Source of the DNA: Atopobium sp. ICM42b
Lineage (GTDB): Bacteria > Actinomycetota > Coriobacteriia > Coriobacteriales > Atopobiaceae
NCBI GenBank assembly: GCA_000564995.1
Contig: JDFH01000006.1
Coordinates: forward strand, 62,001 to 126,000
Direction: 5' to 3'
Length of the DNA stretch: 64,000 bases
Each line of letters opens with the position of its first letter. Position 1 is the stretch's first letter. The notes beneath the pieces are model-generated. The model saw nothing but the letters and a program-made list of their open reading frames with translations. It searched no databases and was not told the DNA's origin. The translations under genes were made by a program, and so were the position numbers. Below, piece by piece: positions 52,282-61,387 of the stretch.

Positions 52282-52343
52282 GTGCATTTTCTTTAGCAGT
52301 TTATAAGTTTATAGTGGACGCAAGGTAAGGGCGACTTACTAAT

Positions 52344-52366
52344 TTCCGCAGGTAATTGATGCGGAA
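52344..52366 (+). promoter_or_regulatory. inverted repeat before oleate hydratase, candidate TetR operator
   Basis: TTCCGCA (52344-52350) and TGCGGAA (52360-52366) are inverted arms nine bases apart, just before the AAGGAGG site. A second short dyad, GTAAG/CTTAC, is at 52325-52339. The layout fits a TetR-type operator. Confidence 0.45.
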
Positions 52367-52382
52367 TACTAAGGAGGAAGTT

Positions 52383-54176
52383 ATGTATTACTCTGCTGGA
52401 ACGTATGAATCGTTCGCTAAGCCAGAAAAGCCCAAAGATGCCGACAAAAAATCAGCCTATATCATTGGAACAGGACTTGCAGGACTAGCTGCTGCGTTTT
52501 ATCTTGTCCGCGATGGTCAGGTAAAGGGTACAAGAATTCACCTGCTCGAGAAGCTTGAGCTTGTGGGCGGAAGCTGCGATGGCCGCAAAGATGTAAGCAA
52601 GGGTTTCTACATGCGCGGTGGCCGCGAGATGGACAATCACTTTGAGTGCATGTGGGATATGTTTAGAGACGTTCCATCCATTGAAACACCTGGCGTCTCG
52701 GTACTTGATGAGTACTACTGGCTCAACAAGCACGATCCTAACTACTCTCTCTGCAGAGCTTCCGAGAAGTGCGGCAAAGACGCTCACACAGACAAGAAGT
52801 TCAAGCTTGATAAAGAGTCTTCACTTGCACTCGCAAAGCTGTTTATGACTCCCGAGAAGGACCTTGAGGACAAGAAGATTAGTGACGTACTTCCTAATTC
52901 TTTCTGGAACACTAACTTCTGGCTTTATTGGCAGACCATGTTTGCGTTCCAAAGGTGGTCCTCTGCTCTTGAAATGAAGCGCTATCTTTGCAGATTCTGT
53001 CACCATATTGACGGTCTGCCTGACTTTACTGCGCTGCGTTTTACCAAGTACAACCAGTATGAGAGCATGATTTTGCCACTGGTCAGGTATCTTGAGAATC
53101 ACGGCGTAAGCGTTGACTATGGTATGGACGTCAAGAACGTCATCATCAACGACACCAATGGTAAAAAGGTAGCCACTCAAATTGTTTACGAGAAGAACGG
53201 CTCACAGCAAACCATTGATTTAACCGAAGACGATTTGGTGTTTATCACCAATGGCTGCTGCACCGATACCTCTTGCTATGGTGATCAAAATACTGCTCCT
53301 GACATCAGTAACGTCAGAAATGGCGTAGGAGAGTCCTGGGATCTGTGGAAGAACATTGCAGCTCAGGCCAAGCATGGTGAGTACGGCAATCCCGATAATT
53401 TCTGTAGTGACTTTGAGGCAACCAACTGGATGAGCGCTACCATCCAGACAAAAGACGAAGAGATTATCAAGAAGATTATTGGCGTCTGCAAGAGAGATCC
53501 AAGAGAAGGTAAGGTCACAACCGGCGGTATTGTAACCGTCAAAGATAGTACCGATAACTGGTACCTCTCGTGGACCATCAACCGTCAGCCACAGTTCAGA
53601 GCACAGGACAAGGACACCGTACTTATCTGGGTCTATGCATTGAGCACTAACAAGCCTGGTAACTTTGTTAAGAAGGCTATGCGTAACTGCACCGGCGAGG
53701 AAGTGTGCCAGGAGTGGCTCTATCACATTGGCGTTCCAACCAAGAAGATTGAGGACTGGGCTAAGAACCGCTGCAACACCACTACGTGCTTTATGCCTTA
53801 CATCAATGCATTCTTCCAGCCAAGAAAGGCTGAGGACAGGCCTCTGGTTGTTCCTGAGGGTTCCGTTAACTTTGCCTTTATTGGACAGTTTGCCGAGACT
53901 CCTCGCGACACCATCTTTACTACGGAATACTCAATCCGTACTGGTATGGAGTCTGTCTACACGTTGATGGATGTTGATAGAGGCGTACCAGAGGTTTGGG
54001 GTTCTCAGTACGACATCAGAGAGCTTCTAAGGGCAACCTACTATGCTCTGGACAAGAAAACGCTTGATAAGGCACCACTCTCGTTCAAGGAGAAGATGCT
54101 CTTAAAGGTAGCTCTCAAGGCTGTCAAGGGCACTGATATTGAGCTGCTGCTAAGGAACAGCGGTCTGATCAAGTAG
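52383..54176 (+). CDS. ohyA: oleate hydratase
   Basis: Oleate hydratase adds water to the cis-9 double bond of oleate to give 10-hydroxystearate, detoxifying host fatty acids. The FAD site is AYIIGTGLAGLAAAFYLVRDG; LLEKLELVGGSCDG, MRGGREMDNHFECMWDMF, and the C-terminal FNFAFIGQF-type stretch (VNFAFIGQFAETPRDTIFTTEYS) match the family. ATG 52383 has AAGGAGG; the frame extends to 52356 but is less likely. The 597 residues are typical. Regulation by the upstream TetR gene is likely. The perfect terminator at 54246-54284 follows. Confidence 0.95.
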   Translation: MYYSAGTYESFAKPEKPKDADKKSAYIIGTGLAGLAAAFYLVRDGQVKGTRIHLLEKLELVGGSCDGRKDVSKGFYMRGGREMDNHFECMWDMFRDVPSIETPGVSVLDEYYWLNKHDPNYSLCRASEKCGKDAHTDKKFKLDKESSLALAKLFMTPEKDLEDKKISDVLPNSFWNTNFWLYWQTMFAFQRWSSALEMKRYLCRFCHHIDGLPDFTALRFTKYNQYESMILPLVRYLENHGVSVDYGMDVKNVIINDTNGKKVATQIVYEKNGSQQTIDLTEDDLVFITNGCCTDTSCYGDQNTAPDISNVRNGVGESWDLWKNIAAQAKHGEYGNPDNFCSDFEATNWMSATIQTKDEEIIKKIIGVCKRDPREGKVTTGGIVTVKDSTDNWYLSWTINRQPQFRAQDKDTVLIWVYALSTNKPGNFVKKAMRNCTGEEVCQEWLYHIGVPTKKIEDWAKNRCNTTTCFMPYINAFFQPRKAEDRPLVVPEGSVNFAFIGQFAETPRDTIFTTEYSIRTGMESVYTLMDVDRGVPEVWGSQYDIRELLRATYYALDKKTLDKAPLSFKEKMLLKVALKAVKGTDIELLLRNSGLIK

Positions 54177-54245
54177 AAGTGCGGAGAAAACCGCAGAGTC
54201 AAAACGATTGGCAACACGCGATTAAACACGTGTGAGTAACATAAA

Positions 54246-54284
54246 AGTGGCTGCATTTGACGTGTCATCTGCAGCCACTTTTTT
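54246..54284 (+). terminator. terminator after oleate hydratase
   Basis: AGTGGCTGCA (54246-54255), 14-base loop, TGCAGCCACT (54270-54279), then five T. The stem is perfect. Confidence 0.92.
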
Positions 54285-54480
54285 ACGATTCAGACATAAC
54301 ACTTAGAAATAAGACTATGTGTACTAGGTTGCATGCTCTGTAGACCTGTATCAATTAGCTAAAAATGTATGTGGCACAAACAGCGAGAAAACAAATTATA
54401 ATTTGTAGCGACAAGAAAAATGTAATGGTTCTACATGCGACTTAAATCAAAATACAACACTATTTTGAGGAGATTATAAG
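54285..54480. other. AT-rich intergenic region
   Basis: Together with the preceding terminator, this makes a 304-base gap between oleate hydratase and the next gene. Apart from the terminator and the palindrome at 54391-54406, I see no feature. Confidence 0.6.
54391..54406. promoter_or_regulatory. 16-bp palindrome containing TATAAT
   Basis: ACAAATTATAATTTGT is a perfect palindrome. TATAAT at 54397-54402 could be the -10 of the methyltransferase gene at 54481, so a regulator bound here would block transcription. No -35 match is good. Confidence 0.5.
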
Positions 54481-55245
54481 ATGAATGACTACTTAAAATT
54501 AAATCAAGATAGATGGAATAAGGTAAACAATGACTATACCGAACCACTAACGCATGAAGAATTAGAAGAAGCTAGAAACAGTCCAATTTCTGTTGCATTA
54601 ACGGTCGGGAAAAAAGTTCCAACAGAATGGTTTGAAAAGGCCAACGGAAAAAAGATATTAGGCTTAGCTTGCGGTGGCGGACAACAGGGTCCCGTTTTTG
54701 CTGCTAAAGGCTATGACGTAACCATAATGGATTTTTCTTCATCACAATTACAAAAAGACGAGATGGTTGCTAAAAGAGAAGGCTTAATGATCAATACCGT
54801 TCAAGCCGATATGACAAAGCCTTTTCCATTCAAAGACGAAACTTTCGATATTATTTTTAATCCAGTTTCGAATGTATACATTGAAGACTTAGAAAACATG
54901 TATAAAGAAGCCGCTCGCGTATTGAAAAAAGGCGGGCTGTTAATGGTCGGCTTCATGAATCCTTGGACGTACATGTATGACGCTGACGTTGTATGGGACC
55001 ACCCCGATGAGGAATTACTTTTAAAGTTTTCAATTCCCTTTAATTCAAGAAAGCTTGAAGAACAAGGCAAAATAACCATAGATCCAGCATATGGATATGA
55101 ATTTAGCCATACCTTAGAAGCTCAGATTAGAGGACAACTTAAAAATGGCCTTGCTATGATTGATTTTTATGAGTCATGTGATAAAAGGAATCGATTATCA
55201 CAGTATGGGAATGACTATATTGCCACGCTCTGCATCAAGCTCTAA
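54481..55245 (+). CDS. class I SAM-dependent methyltransferase, Firmicute-like
   Basis: The 254-residue protein has ILGLACGGGQQGPVFAAKG (SAM site), VTIMDFSSSQLQKDE, FPFKDETFDIIFNPVSNVYI and LKKGGLLMVGFMNPW. It starts NDYLKLNQDRWNKVNNDYT, the typical N-terminus of small Firmicute methyltransferases annotated only generally. GAGGAG precedes ATG 54481. Codon use is AT-rich (AAA, TTA, ATA), unlike the flanking genes, pointing to transfer. A palindromic -10 region may control it. The target is unknown. Confidence 0.83.
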   Translation: MNDYLKLNQDRWNKVNNDYTEPLTHEELEEARNSPISVALTVGKKVPTEWFEKANGKKILGLACGGGQQGPVFAAKGYDVTIMDFSSSQLQKDEMVAKREGLMINTVQADMTKPFPFKDETFDIIFNPVSNVYIEDLENMYKEAARVLKKGGLLMVGFMNPWTYMYDADVVWDHPDEELLLKFSIPFNSRKLEEQGKITIDPAYGYEFSHTLEAQIRGQLKNGLAMIDFYESCDKRNRLSQYGNDYIATLCIKL

Positions 55246-55247
55246 CC

Positions 55248-56138
55248 CTATAGAGTTCTCTTCAGGACAGCCTGGACAACGTCAGAATCAAAGTCTCCCT
55301 GAGCCTCTGTAAGCGCCTCTAAGAGCTGAGCTACGCCTTCCTCATACACGCTAGGCAACAGATACTTCGAGACAGCCTTAGCCTCGTCAGTTCCGTTTTC
55401 CATGCAGCATGAGTGATGAGCAATCTTAAGAAGATCAAGATCGTTTTCGGAATCGCCGCACACAATAACTTCTTCTGGCTTAAGACCTATAGTCTCAATG
55501 AGCTTCTCGAATCCCTGTGCCTTATTCCAACCACGATAATTGATGTCAAACCAACCAATATAGGGAGAAACCAACTCAACCTCTGGAACTGCACTGGTAA
55601 CAGCCTCATAGATTTCTTGCGCGCGCTTTTCATCTTGGGGTAAGAGAAGACCTCCCGCATACATAGGGATATCTTTTGGAACGGACTGCGGACCAAGCCC
55701 TGGCACAAAAGTGTTAAACGAGGCTGCAAGATGATCTACTACCTCTTGAGTGGTATCAACTATTTTCCAACAAGAGGTAAATGACGTATCTAAAGGCTGC
55801 TCAAGCGGACCTTCTTGATAATACGTAAGCAAACAATCATCCATTGGAGAAATAACCTCGTAGATCTTCTCCATCATCTCGTAGGTAAATTGTTTGGTGA
55901 AAATGAGCTTGCCATTAAAGTAGAGAATCTTTCCACTAGAAAACACGCCAGTGTCTGTCAGGGAAACGTCAGACTTTAGATAAGAAAGTGCATCATAAAC
56001 TGGCCTTCCGGTAGAAAGTCCAAACGCAATACCTGCGGCTTTAAGATTATTAATTGCCTGATGAGTTCTTTCTGAAATAGCCGGAGTGTCAGCGGGTTTT
56101 AACGTTTGGTCCATATCGGAAAGAACAAGCTTAATCAT
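55248..56138 (-). CDS. HAD-superfamily hydrolase, Cof type
   Basis: The 296-residue protein starts MIKLVLSDMDQTL, with the nucleophile Asp in DMDQT, then has LSTGRPVYDAL, a large cap domain and GDSENDLDLL. This is the Cof/YbjI-like sugar-phosphate phosphatase class; the substrate is unassigned. ATG 56138 has GGGAG upstream; an open extension to 56192 is rejected. It is convergent with the methyltransferase gene, only two bases separating the stops, and divergent from the M20 peptidase gene. Confidence 0.88.
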   Translation of the reverse strand: MIKLVLSDMDQTLKPADTPAISERTHQAINNLKAAGIAFGLSTGRPVYDALSYLKSDVSLTDTGVFSSGKILYFNGKLIFTKQFTYEMMEKIYEVISPMDDCLLTYYQEGPLEQPLDTSFTSCWKIVDTTQEVVDHLAASFNTFVPGLGPQSVPKDIPMYAGGLLLPQDEKRAQEIYEAVTSAVPEVELVSPYIGWFDINYRGWNKAQGFEKLIETIGLKPEEVIVCGDSENDLDLLKIAHHSCCMENGTDEAKAVSKYLLPSVYEEGVAQLLEALTEAQGDFDSDVVQAVLKRTL

Positions 56139-56265
56139 CAGGGCTCCCAAGATACGTGTGCTAAGTGAGTGTTTTGTTAATTCTACCAGCAAGAGTAGAG
56201 AAACGCGTAAAAATTGCCGTTATTATTACGTTATTAACTTAAAACTACGAGATTAGTAGAGGTCC

Positions 56266-57663
56266 ATGAATATTTACGACCACTTTGCTCACGAGGATGA
56301 ATATCCAGAGCTCAACATAGAGGCAATGTCTGAAAGACTTGCAAAGGCGCTGTCGTTTAAGACGGTGTATACCGACGCGGAGACAACCGATTGGTCTCAG
56401 TTTGATGCTCTTCAACAGCACATTGTTGATAGCTTCCCGTATGTTATGACCGCAGCCTCTAACGTTGAAGTGGTTGGCCACTCGCTCCTCATTGAGATTC
56501 CGGGATCTAACCCTAAGCTTCCTGCATTGATGCTTATTGCTCACCAGGATGTAGTTCCTGTTGTTCCTGGTACAGAAGACGCATGGACGCACGACCCCTT
56601 TGGTGGAGATGTCGATGACACCTACATTTGGGGACGTGGTGCGCTTGATATCAAAGACATGCTTATGGGCGAGCTTGAGGCACTTGAGTATCTGCTTTCA
56701 CAGGGTTTCTCGCCAAGCCGCTCTATCTACCTGGCATTTGGCGAGGACGAGGAGGTCTTGAGCCACGGCGCCACTAGGCTTGCAGAGGTCATGGCCTCGC
56801 GAGAAATGCGTGCAGCATGTCTGTTGGACGAGGGCACCACTACGTTTTTTGATGGCAGCGCTTACGGTGCGCCTAAGGCTACCGTGGCCGACATCTGCAT
56901 CTCACAGAAGGGCTTCTTAAACGTTAAGCTCACCGCTCCTGGCCATGGCGGACATTCCTCTAATCCTTTTGGTGGAACATCGCTTGAGCATTTGAGCTGC
57001 GCACTAGCCGCTCTCTCTGAGGCTAAACCTCAGCCTGAGCTTAACGACATTGTTAAAGAAACCTTTAAGGTTCTTGCACCAGAAATTACCGATGAACCTT
57101 TTGCTTCTCTGGTGTGTGACGTAGATACAAATGCAGATAAGATTGCCCATGCTGCAGCCCAGATCAAAGAGCTCTATCCCTTTGTTACTACAACATATGC
57201 TTTCAATATGCTTGAGGGTTCAAGCAGTGCAGCAAACGTTATGCCTGGCAATGTCAGCGCAACTATCAATATTAGGCTGCTTCCAAGGGTAAGCGTTGAA
57301 GAAACCGTTGAACACATCAAACAAGTAGTAGCCCAAGTTAACCCTTATATTGAGGTTGAAGCTTTACACTCAACTCCAGCAGGAAGAATTGATTCTCCAA
57401 CTGGAGCTGGATATCAAGAGCTCAAGGCCATTATGGAACACTATCATCCAGGTGTTACCTTTGTCCCGTCATTTGTATGCGGTGGTACCGATTCTGTCCG
57501 ATACGAGGGAATTTGCAATTCTATTCTGCGTATTTGTCCGTTTAGGCCAACACCAGAAGATGAGGCAAATGGCGTCCATGGCATTGATGAGCGCATCGAA
57601 AAACGCGTTTATACTCAGGGTGTTCGTGTTCTTATTTCCTTTGTTAAACAAATGTGCCAATAA
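56266..57663 (+). CDS. M20 family metallopeptidase
   Basis: The 465-residue protein is a dizinc amidohydrolase/peptidase. Metal ligands appear in LIAHQDVVPVV, GRGALDIKDML, GEDEEVLSHGA and the C-terminal region FVCGGTDS. The dimerisation (lid) domain contains APGHGGHSSNPFGGT. The N-terminal layout and length match the carboxypeptidase-S/PepV-like group (M20A/M20D). It is cytosolic as no signal peptide is seen. AGAGG precedes ATG 56266. A copy of TTCTCGCCA lies at 56707-56715. Confidence 0.9.
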   Translation: MNIYDHFAHEDEYPELNIEAMSERLAKALSFKTVYTDAETTDWSQFDALQQHIVDSFPYVMTAASNVEVVGHSLLIEIPGSNPKLPALMLIAHQDVVPVVPGTEDAWTHDPFGGDVDDTYIWGRGALDIKDMLMGELEALEYLLSQGFSPSRSIYLAFGEDEEVLSHGATRLAEVMASREMRAACLLDEGTTTFFDGSAYGAPKATVADICISQKGFLNVKLTAPGHGGHSSNPFGGTSLEHLSCALAALSEAKPQPELNDIVKETFKVLAPEITDEPFASLVCDVDTNADKIAHAAAQIKELYPFVTTTYAFNMLEGSSSAANVMPGNVSATINIRLLPRVSVEETVEHIKQVVAQVNPYIEVEALHSTPAGRIDSPTGAGYQELKAIMEHYHPGVTFVPSFVCGGTDSVRYEGICNSILRICPFRPTPEDEANGVHGIDERIEKRVYTQGVRVLISFVKQMCQ

Positions 57664-57728
57664 TTTGCTATCGCGCAACTTACGTTAAAATAGACACATG
57701 TTATGTACTACAAAAGGGGAGTGAAACG

Positions 57729-58460
57729 TTGCAAACTAGGCAGCAGCTAGCTAATCAAGTAGCATCCCAAATTAAAGAAGCAGCAGACGCCGATGCAGCA
57801 AAAGCGCAGGCAGAAGGAACTATTACTGATCCGGTTGGAAGCTCTAATAATCCTTCTAATGCTGTTTTTACCGTTGCAAATGTCATTACGTTTTGCAGGT
57901 TAATCCTTACGCTTATCTTTCTTGTGCTCTTCTCAACAGGCGGAAATCGCTGGGTTGCACTGGGCTGTTATGTAACCGCAGCTGTCACTGATTTTCTTGA
58001 TGGTCAGATAGCTCGTAGAACGCAAACCGTCAGCTGGCTGGGCAAAATCATGGATCCTATCATGGACCGAGTTCTTCTTATCACAGGCGTTCTTGGTCTC
58101 TTGATTATTGGTGAGCTTCCTCTCTGGATCCCACTCTTTGTTATTGGACGAGATATTTACCTTACTCTTGGCGCTCTTGCGGTTCGCAAATTCCGCAGAC
58201 GTCCTATTGATGTTGTCTTTGTTGGTAAAGCGGCAACTGCATTTTTGATGACTGGTTTTAGTCTCTTGCTTTTGGGCATCCCAGTTGTATCTGGTCTTGG
58301 TCTGGTAAACGTCAATTGGCTTCCAGGACTTAATTCACAGAGTTCTGCTGTCGGTATCTTCTTTGTGTACATAGGGATTGTTTTCTCGGCAATTACCGCC
58401 ATTGTTTATACTGGTGAAGCGGCTAAAATAGTTAAAAATAGTAAAAACACTCAAGCATAA
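57729..58460 (+). CDS. pgsA: CDP-alcohol phosphatidyltransferase (PgsA-like)
   Basis: The CDP-alcohol transferase motif is complete: DFLDGQIARRTQTVSWLGK, then IMDPIMDRV (D-G-x2-A-R-x8-G-x3-D-x3-D). About five to six membrane spans follow a ~40-residue hydrophilic N-terminus. It most likely makes phosphatidylglycerophosphate, but cardiolipin or inositol-type activities are alternatives. The start TTG 57729 has GGGGAG at good spacing; the frame is open to 57654 inside the previous gene. It lies before a DD-carboxypeptidase gene. Confidence 0.85.
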   Translation: MQTRQQLANQVASQIKEAADADAAKAQAEGTITDPVGSSNNPSNAVFTVANVITFCRLILTLIFLVLFSTGGNRWVALGCYVTAAVTDFLDGQIARRTQTVSWLGKIMDPIMDRVLLITGVLGLLIIGELPLWIPLFVIGRDIYLTLGALAVRKFRRRPIDVVFVGKAATAFLMTGFSLLLLGIPVVSGLGLVNVNWLPGLNSQSSAVGIFFVYIGIVFSAITAIVYTGEAAKIVKNSKNTQA

Positions 58461-58472
58461 GTTAGGTTGTTT

Positions 58473-59696
58473 ATGACTTTCCTTCAGCACAACCATGTAT
58501 CTTTGCGCCAGCTCTCTCATAAAATGCTGGCTTTTCTTGTAAGCGTGCTGCTTGTATTTGTTCTAGCTGCTCCTTTTGCTCCTGCAACTACGGCTCTGGC
58601 AGAAAATACCTCTTCTAACAAGTCTTCTGTAACCGATGAGCCAAAACTTACTGAGGCAACTACTGCCATTGTCACCGATGCACAAGGAAACGTCCTCTGG
58701 AGCAAAAACCCAGATCAAGAGCTCCCTATGGCATCCATCACCAAAGTTATGACTGCAATTGTGGCGCTTGATTCTGGCGTTAATCTTGATGAGCCTTGTG
58801 AAATCACTGTTCCAGATCTTGAAGAAGGTTCGCAAGTTGCTGGTTTGACCTCAGACGATACGCCTACACTCAGACAGCTGATCATGATGATGCTGGTGTA
58901 TTCCGCAAATGACGCAGCTTATAACATTGCTGTCAACGTATCAGGCTCTCAACAGGCCTTTGTTGATCAGATGAACAAGAAGGCTGCTGAAATTGGCATG
59001 ACTCACACACAGTTCCAGAATCCTCACGGCCTCGATGCTGATGGTCACTATTCAACCGCGCGAGACCTTGCTTTGATGGGTCGTTATGCGCGCGAGCACT
59101 ATCCACTTATCGCAAGCGCTGTGCATACCAGGTCATACACTACAACGGTAGGAGGGGAGCAGCGCACGTTCCACTCAACCGATGACCTTATGGACACCTA
59201 CCGAGGTCTTCTCGGCATTAAAACAGGTGCAGAAGACTCTGGTACTGCCTTCTTGGGCGCTTCAAAGCGTGGAAACATTACGCTTTATACCTGCGTGCTT
59301 GGTTGCGAGACTACGCAAGGTCGTTTTGACGATACCGCCATTCTGATGAACTGGGCTTATCGCAATTACAATCGCGTAAGCATCCAGCGTTATAACCAGA
59401 TTGTGCAGATTCGTACGAGCGAGGATAACTTCTTACTCTCTGCAGTGGTTAAACCATCAACTTCTACCACGTATATGGCATGGCCTGGCTCTAAAGACTT
59501 CACCTACCAGACCTCCATGCTTTCTCCCAACTATCCAGTAGCTAACAACCAGCTGATTTCTTCAACTGCCTGGTCCCAAGATTCCGCGCAGGTAGGCACC
59601 ACCATTACTCAGGCACATCTTACGCTGTGGACTATTCCAGCCTACAACCTCTTTGACCTGTATTCGGTTGCTCCGTATCTCTTTGGGAGAAACTAA
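58473..59696 (+). CDS. dacA: D-alanyl-D-alanine carboxypeptidase (DacA/PBP5-like)
   Basis: This exported peptidase S11 protein trims peptidoglycan pentapeptides. A signal peptide (LAFLVSVLLVFVLAAPFAPA, cut near ALAEN) is followed by the Ser nucleophile in MASITKVMTAI (SxxK), YSANDAAYN (SxN) and GIKTGAEDSG (KTG). The C-terminal ~110 residues form the beta domain. ATG 58473 with AGG upstream is preferred; a TTG at 58467 is also possible. It overlaps the next gene by one base. Its C-terminus lacks a clear amphipathic anchor. Confidence 0.93.
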   Translation: MTFLQHNHVSLRQLSHKMLAFLVSVLLVFVLAAPFAPATTALAENTSSNKSSVTDEPKLTEATTAIVTDAQGNVLWSKNPDQELPMASITKVMTAIVALDSGVNLDEPCEITVPDLEEGSQVAGLTSDDTPTLRQLIMMMLVYSANDAAYNIAVNVSGSQQAFVDQMNKKAAEIGMTHTQFQNPHGLDADGHYSTARDLALMGRYAREHYPLIASAVHTRSYTTTVGGEQRTFHSTDDLMDTYRGLLGIKTGAEDSGTAFLGASKRGNITLYTCVLGCETTQGRFDDTAILMNWAYRNYNRVSIQRYNQIVQIRTSEDNFLLSAVVKPSTSTTYMAWPGSKDFTYQTSMLSPNYPVANNQLISSTAWSQDSAQVGTTITQAHLTLWTIPAYNLFDLYSVAPYLFGRN

Positions 59697-60538
59697 TGTC
59701 TGAGCAGAAACGCTCTATCCTTCATACCGAGCTTGAGTATCTTGGTGCACAATTCTCAACCTCAACTGAAGGCTTCAACTTAGCCCAATCTTTCTATGGC
59801 GAGAAACCCCTTGAGGAAGCTCTGAAAGATTGTGCTCTTATTGACCTGAGTGGTATCGGCTACACACTGGTAAGTGGAGTTGCAGCTCAAAATTTTGTTG
59901 AAGCTGTCTTTGCAGGTAAGCAGCTTGAGGTAGGAGAGACTTCATTTGAGTGTGCACTTACGGGAGATGGATCTCTGTCTTCCATCGGTCTTCTCGCGCG
60001 CTCTGGTCAAAACGAGTACGTGGTACTTGATGCATCTGAGCGCTCTCTTGTTCTAGACGAGTGGCTTTCTATCATTGCATCTGTCGAGCAAAACGGTGTA
60101 GCTCCTTATGCAGAAGTGTCTTTGGAAGACGCAACTCCGCTGCTTACTCCGCTTCTTCTTGCTGGTAAAAAGGCCAAGAAGGTCCTTATGGACTACCTGG
60201 GAGAACAGAGACTTCCAGAAGACTCAAAGCTTTGTAATCTTATGCTTGACCAAACAATCCCTGCACTTGTGGCCAATGTTTCAACCAAGAAAGTTCCCGC
60301 GTATCTGGTTATGGTCCCACCGGTACATACGGTAATTCTTTTTAGAAGCTTGCTTTCTTTTGAAACAGTCCATCCTCTTGGACATAAGCAACTCATTGAA
60401 GGCCTTAAAACATATCTTCCATGGTTTTCAGAACTTGCAAGTAACACTAAAGTAGTAGTAGCTAAAGATAAACTTGAGGGTTGGGGTTTACTTAGAGCCT
60501 CTGATGATTTCATTGGCGCAAGGGGTGATCTTCTATGA
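59696..60538 (+). CDS. GcvT-fold (aminomethyltransferase/YgfZ-like) protein
   Basis: The 280-residue protein resembles the folate-binding GcvT/YgfZ fold: EEALKDCALIDLSGIGYTLV matches the region where GcvT has 'DVSHMG', then VSGVAAQNFVEAVFAGK, and a C-terminal LEGWGLLRASDDFIGARGD. Catalytic residues for glycine cleavage are not clear, and no gcv genes are nearby. It could be a folate-dependent maintenance protein. The start overlaps dacA, and the stop overlaps the ridA start by four bases (ATGA). A TGGCGAGAAACCCC copy is at 59797-59810. Confidence 0.65.
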   Translation: MSEQKRSILHTELEYLGAQFSTSTEGFNLAQSFYGEKPLEEALKDCALIDLSGIGYTLVSGVAAQNFVEAVFAGKQLEVGETSFECALTGDGSLSSIGLLARSGQNEYVVLDASERSLVLDEWLSIIASVEQNGVAPYAEVSLEDATPLLTPLLLAGKKAKKVLMDYLGEQRLPEDSKLCNLMLDQTIPALVANVSTKKVPAYLVMVPPVHTVILFRSLLSFETVHPLGHKQLIEGLKTYLPWFSELASNTKVVVAKDKLEGWGLLRASDDFIGARGDLL

Positions 60539-60915
60539 AATATGCGATTAATGCAGTAGGTGTTCCTGCTCCTATGGGACCATACTCTCAGGGTACTACT
60601 GCAGGTAGATTGGTATTTGTCACAGGTCAAATTGCGGTCTCTGCAGAAGACCCAAAGGAGCTCATTGACGGAGGAATTGAAGAGCAAACTACTCGTGTCA
60701 TACATCTTGCTCAGTCAATTCTGGCAGAGGCAGGATGCACCCTTTCTGATGTAGCTCAGACAACTATCTACCTTGCTGATATCAATGATTTGCCTAAGGT
60801 AAACGAGATTTATAGGCAGTACTTTGTTCTTCCTGCACCTGGCAGGGCAGTTGTTGAGGTTTCTGCGTTGCCTCTTGGTGCGCTCATCGAAATGGACTGC
60901 ATTGCTTGTCGTTAA
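60535..60915 (+). CDS. ridA: RidA/YjgF-family enamine/imine deaminase
   Basis: RidA hydrolyses reactive imines from PLP enzymes. The 126-residue protein has VPAPMGPYSQGT, LVFVTGQIAV, DLPKVNEIYRQYF and APGRAVVEVSALPLGALIE, including the key Arg in GRAVVEV. It is translationally coupled with the GcvT-like gene (ATGA overlap). FHA follows after 38 bases. Confidence 0.95.
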   Translation: MKYAINAVGVPAPMGPYSQGTTAGRLVFVTGQIAVSAEDPKELIDGGIEEQTTRVIHLAQSILAEAGCTLSDVAQTTIYLADINDLPKVNEIYRQYFVLPAPGRAVVEVSALPLGALIEMDCIACR

Positions 60916-60953
60916 GCGTTATTATTATCTTGTAACCAAATTAAGGAGAAACC

Positions 60954-61370
60954 ATGTCAACTGACGACATCAAACAGCAGTCACCAGACTCAACAGAGAT
61001 TTTCCGCATGCCATCAGCTGACGCTACGGTTCCAGACCTTATGGCTCAACAAAAGCCAGCTCACCCTGTCCTTACTATTGTCAAGGGACCACAGACTGGT
61101 CAGACTTTTGAGCTCAATTTACCTCAGATTTCTCTTGGTAGAGATCCAAAGAGCAGTGTTTTCTTGAACGACATGACAGTTTCCAGAAATCATGCCACTA
61201 TTGACCTTTCAAATCTTGCGCTTGGTTATGCAACTATTGAAGACCTTGATTCTCTCAATGGTACCTGGGTCGATGGTGCCATTATTAACAAGGCTACCCT
61301 GCGTGATGGCTCAACTATTCAGATTGGTACCTTCCGCATGGTCTTCCATACCAGCAGAGTTTCAGCTTAA
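60954..61370 (+). CDS. garA: FHA-domain protein, GarA/OdhI-like
   Basis: The 138-residue protein has an N-terminal tail with SPDSTEIFRMP, in which the Thr corresponds in position to the phospho-Thr region of GarA/OdhI (ETTSVFR in those proteins). The FHA domain (~40-130) has ISLGRDPKSSVFLNDMTVSRNHA and DLDSLNGTWVDG, with the phosphopeptide-binding Arg, Ser and Asn. GarA inhibits 2-oxoglutarate enzymes when unphosphorylated and responds to Ser/Thr kinases. The next gene is the MerR-type regulator, the same pair as Rv1827-Rv1828 in mycobacteria. Confidence 0.85.
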   Translation: MSTDDIKQQSPDSTEIFRMPSADATVPDLMAQQKPAHPVLTIVKGPQTGQTFELNLPQISLGRDPKSSVFLNDMTVSRNHATIDLSNLALGYATIEDLDSLNGTWVDGAIINKATLRDGSTIQIGTFRMVFHTSRVSA

Positions 61371-61387
61371 GGTTAAAGGATAGCTTT

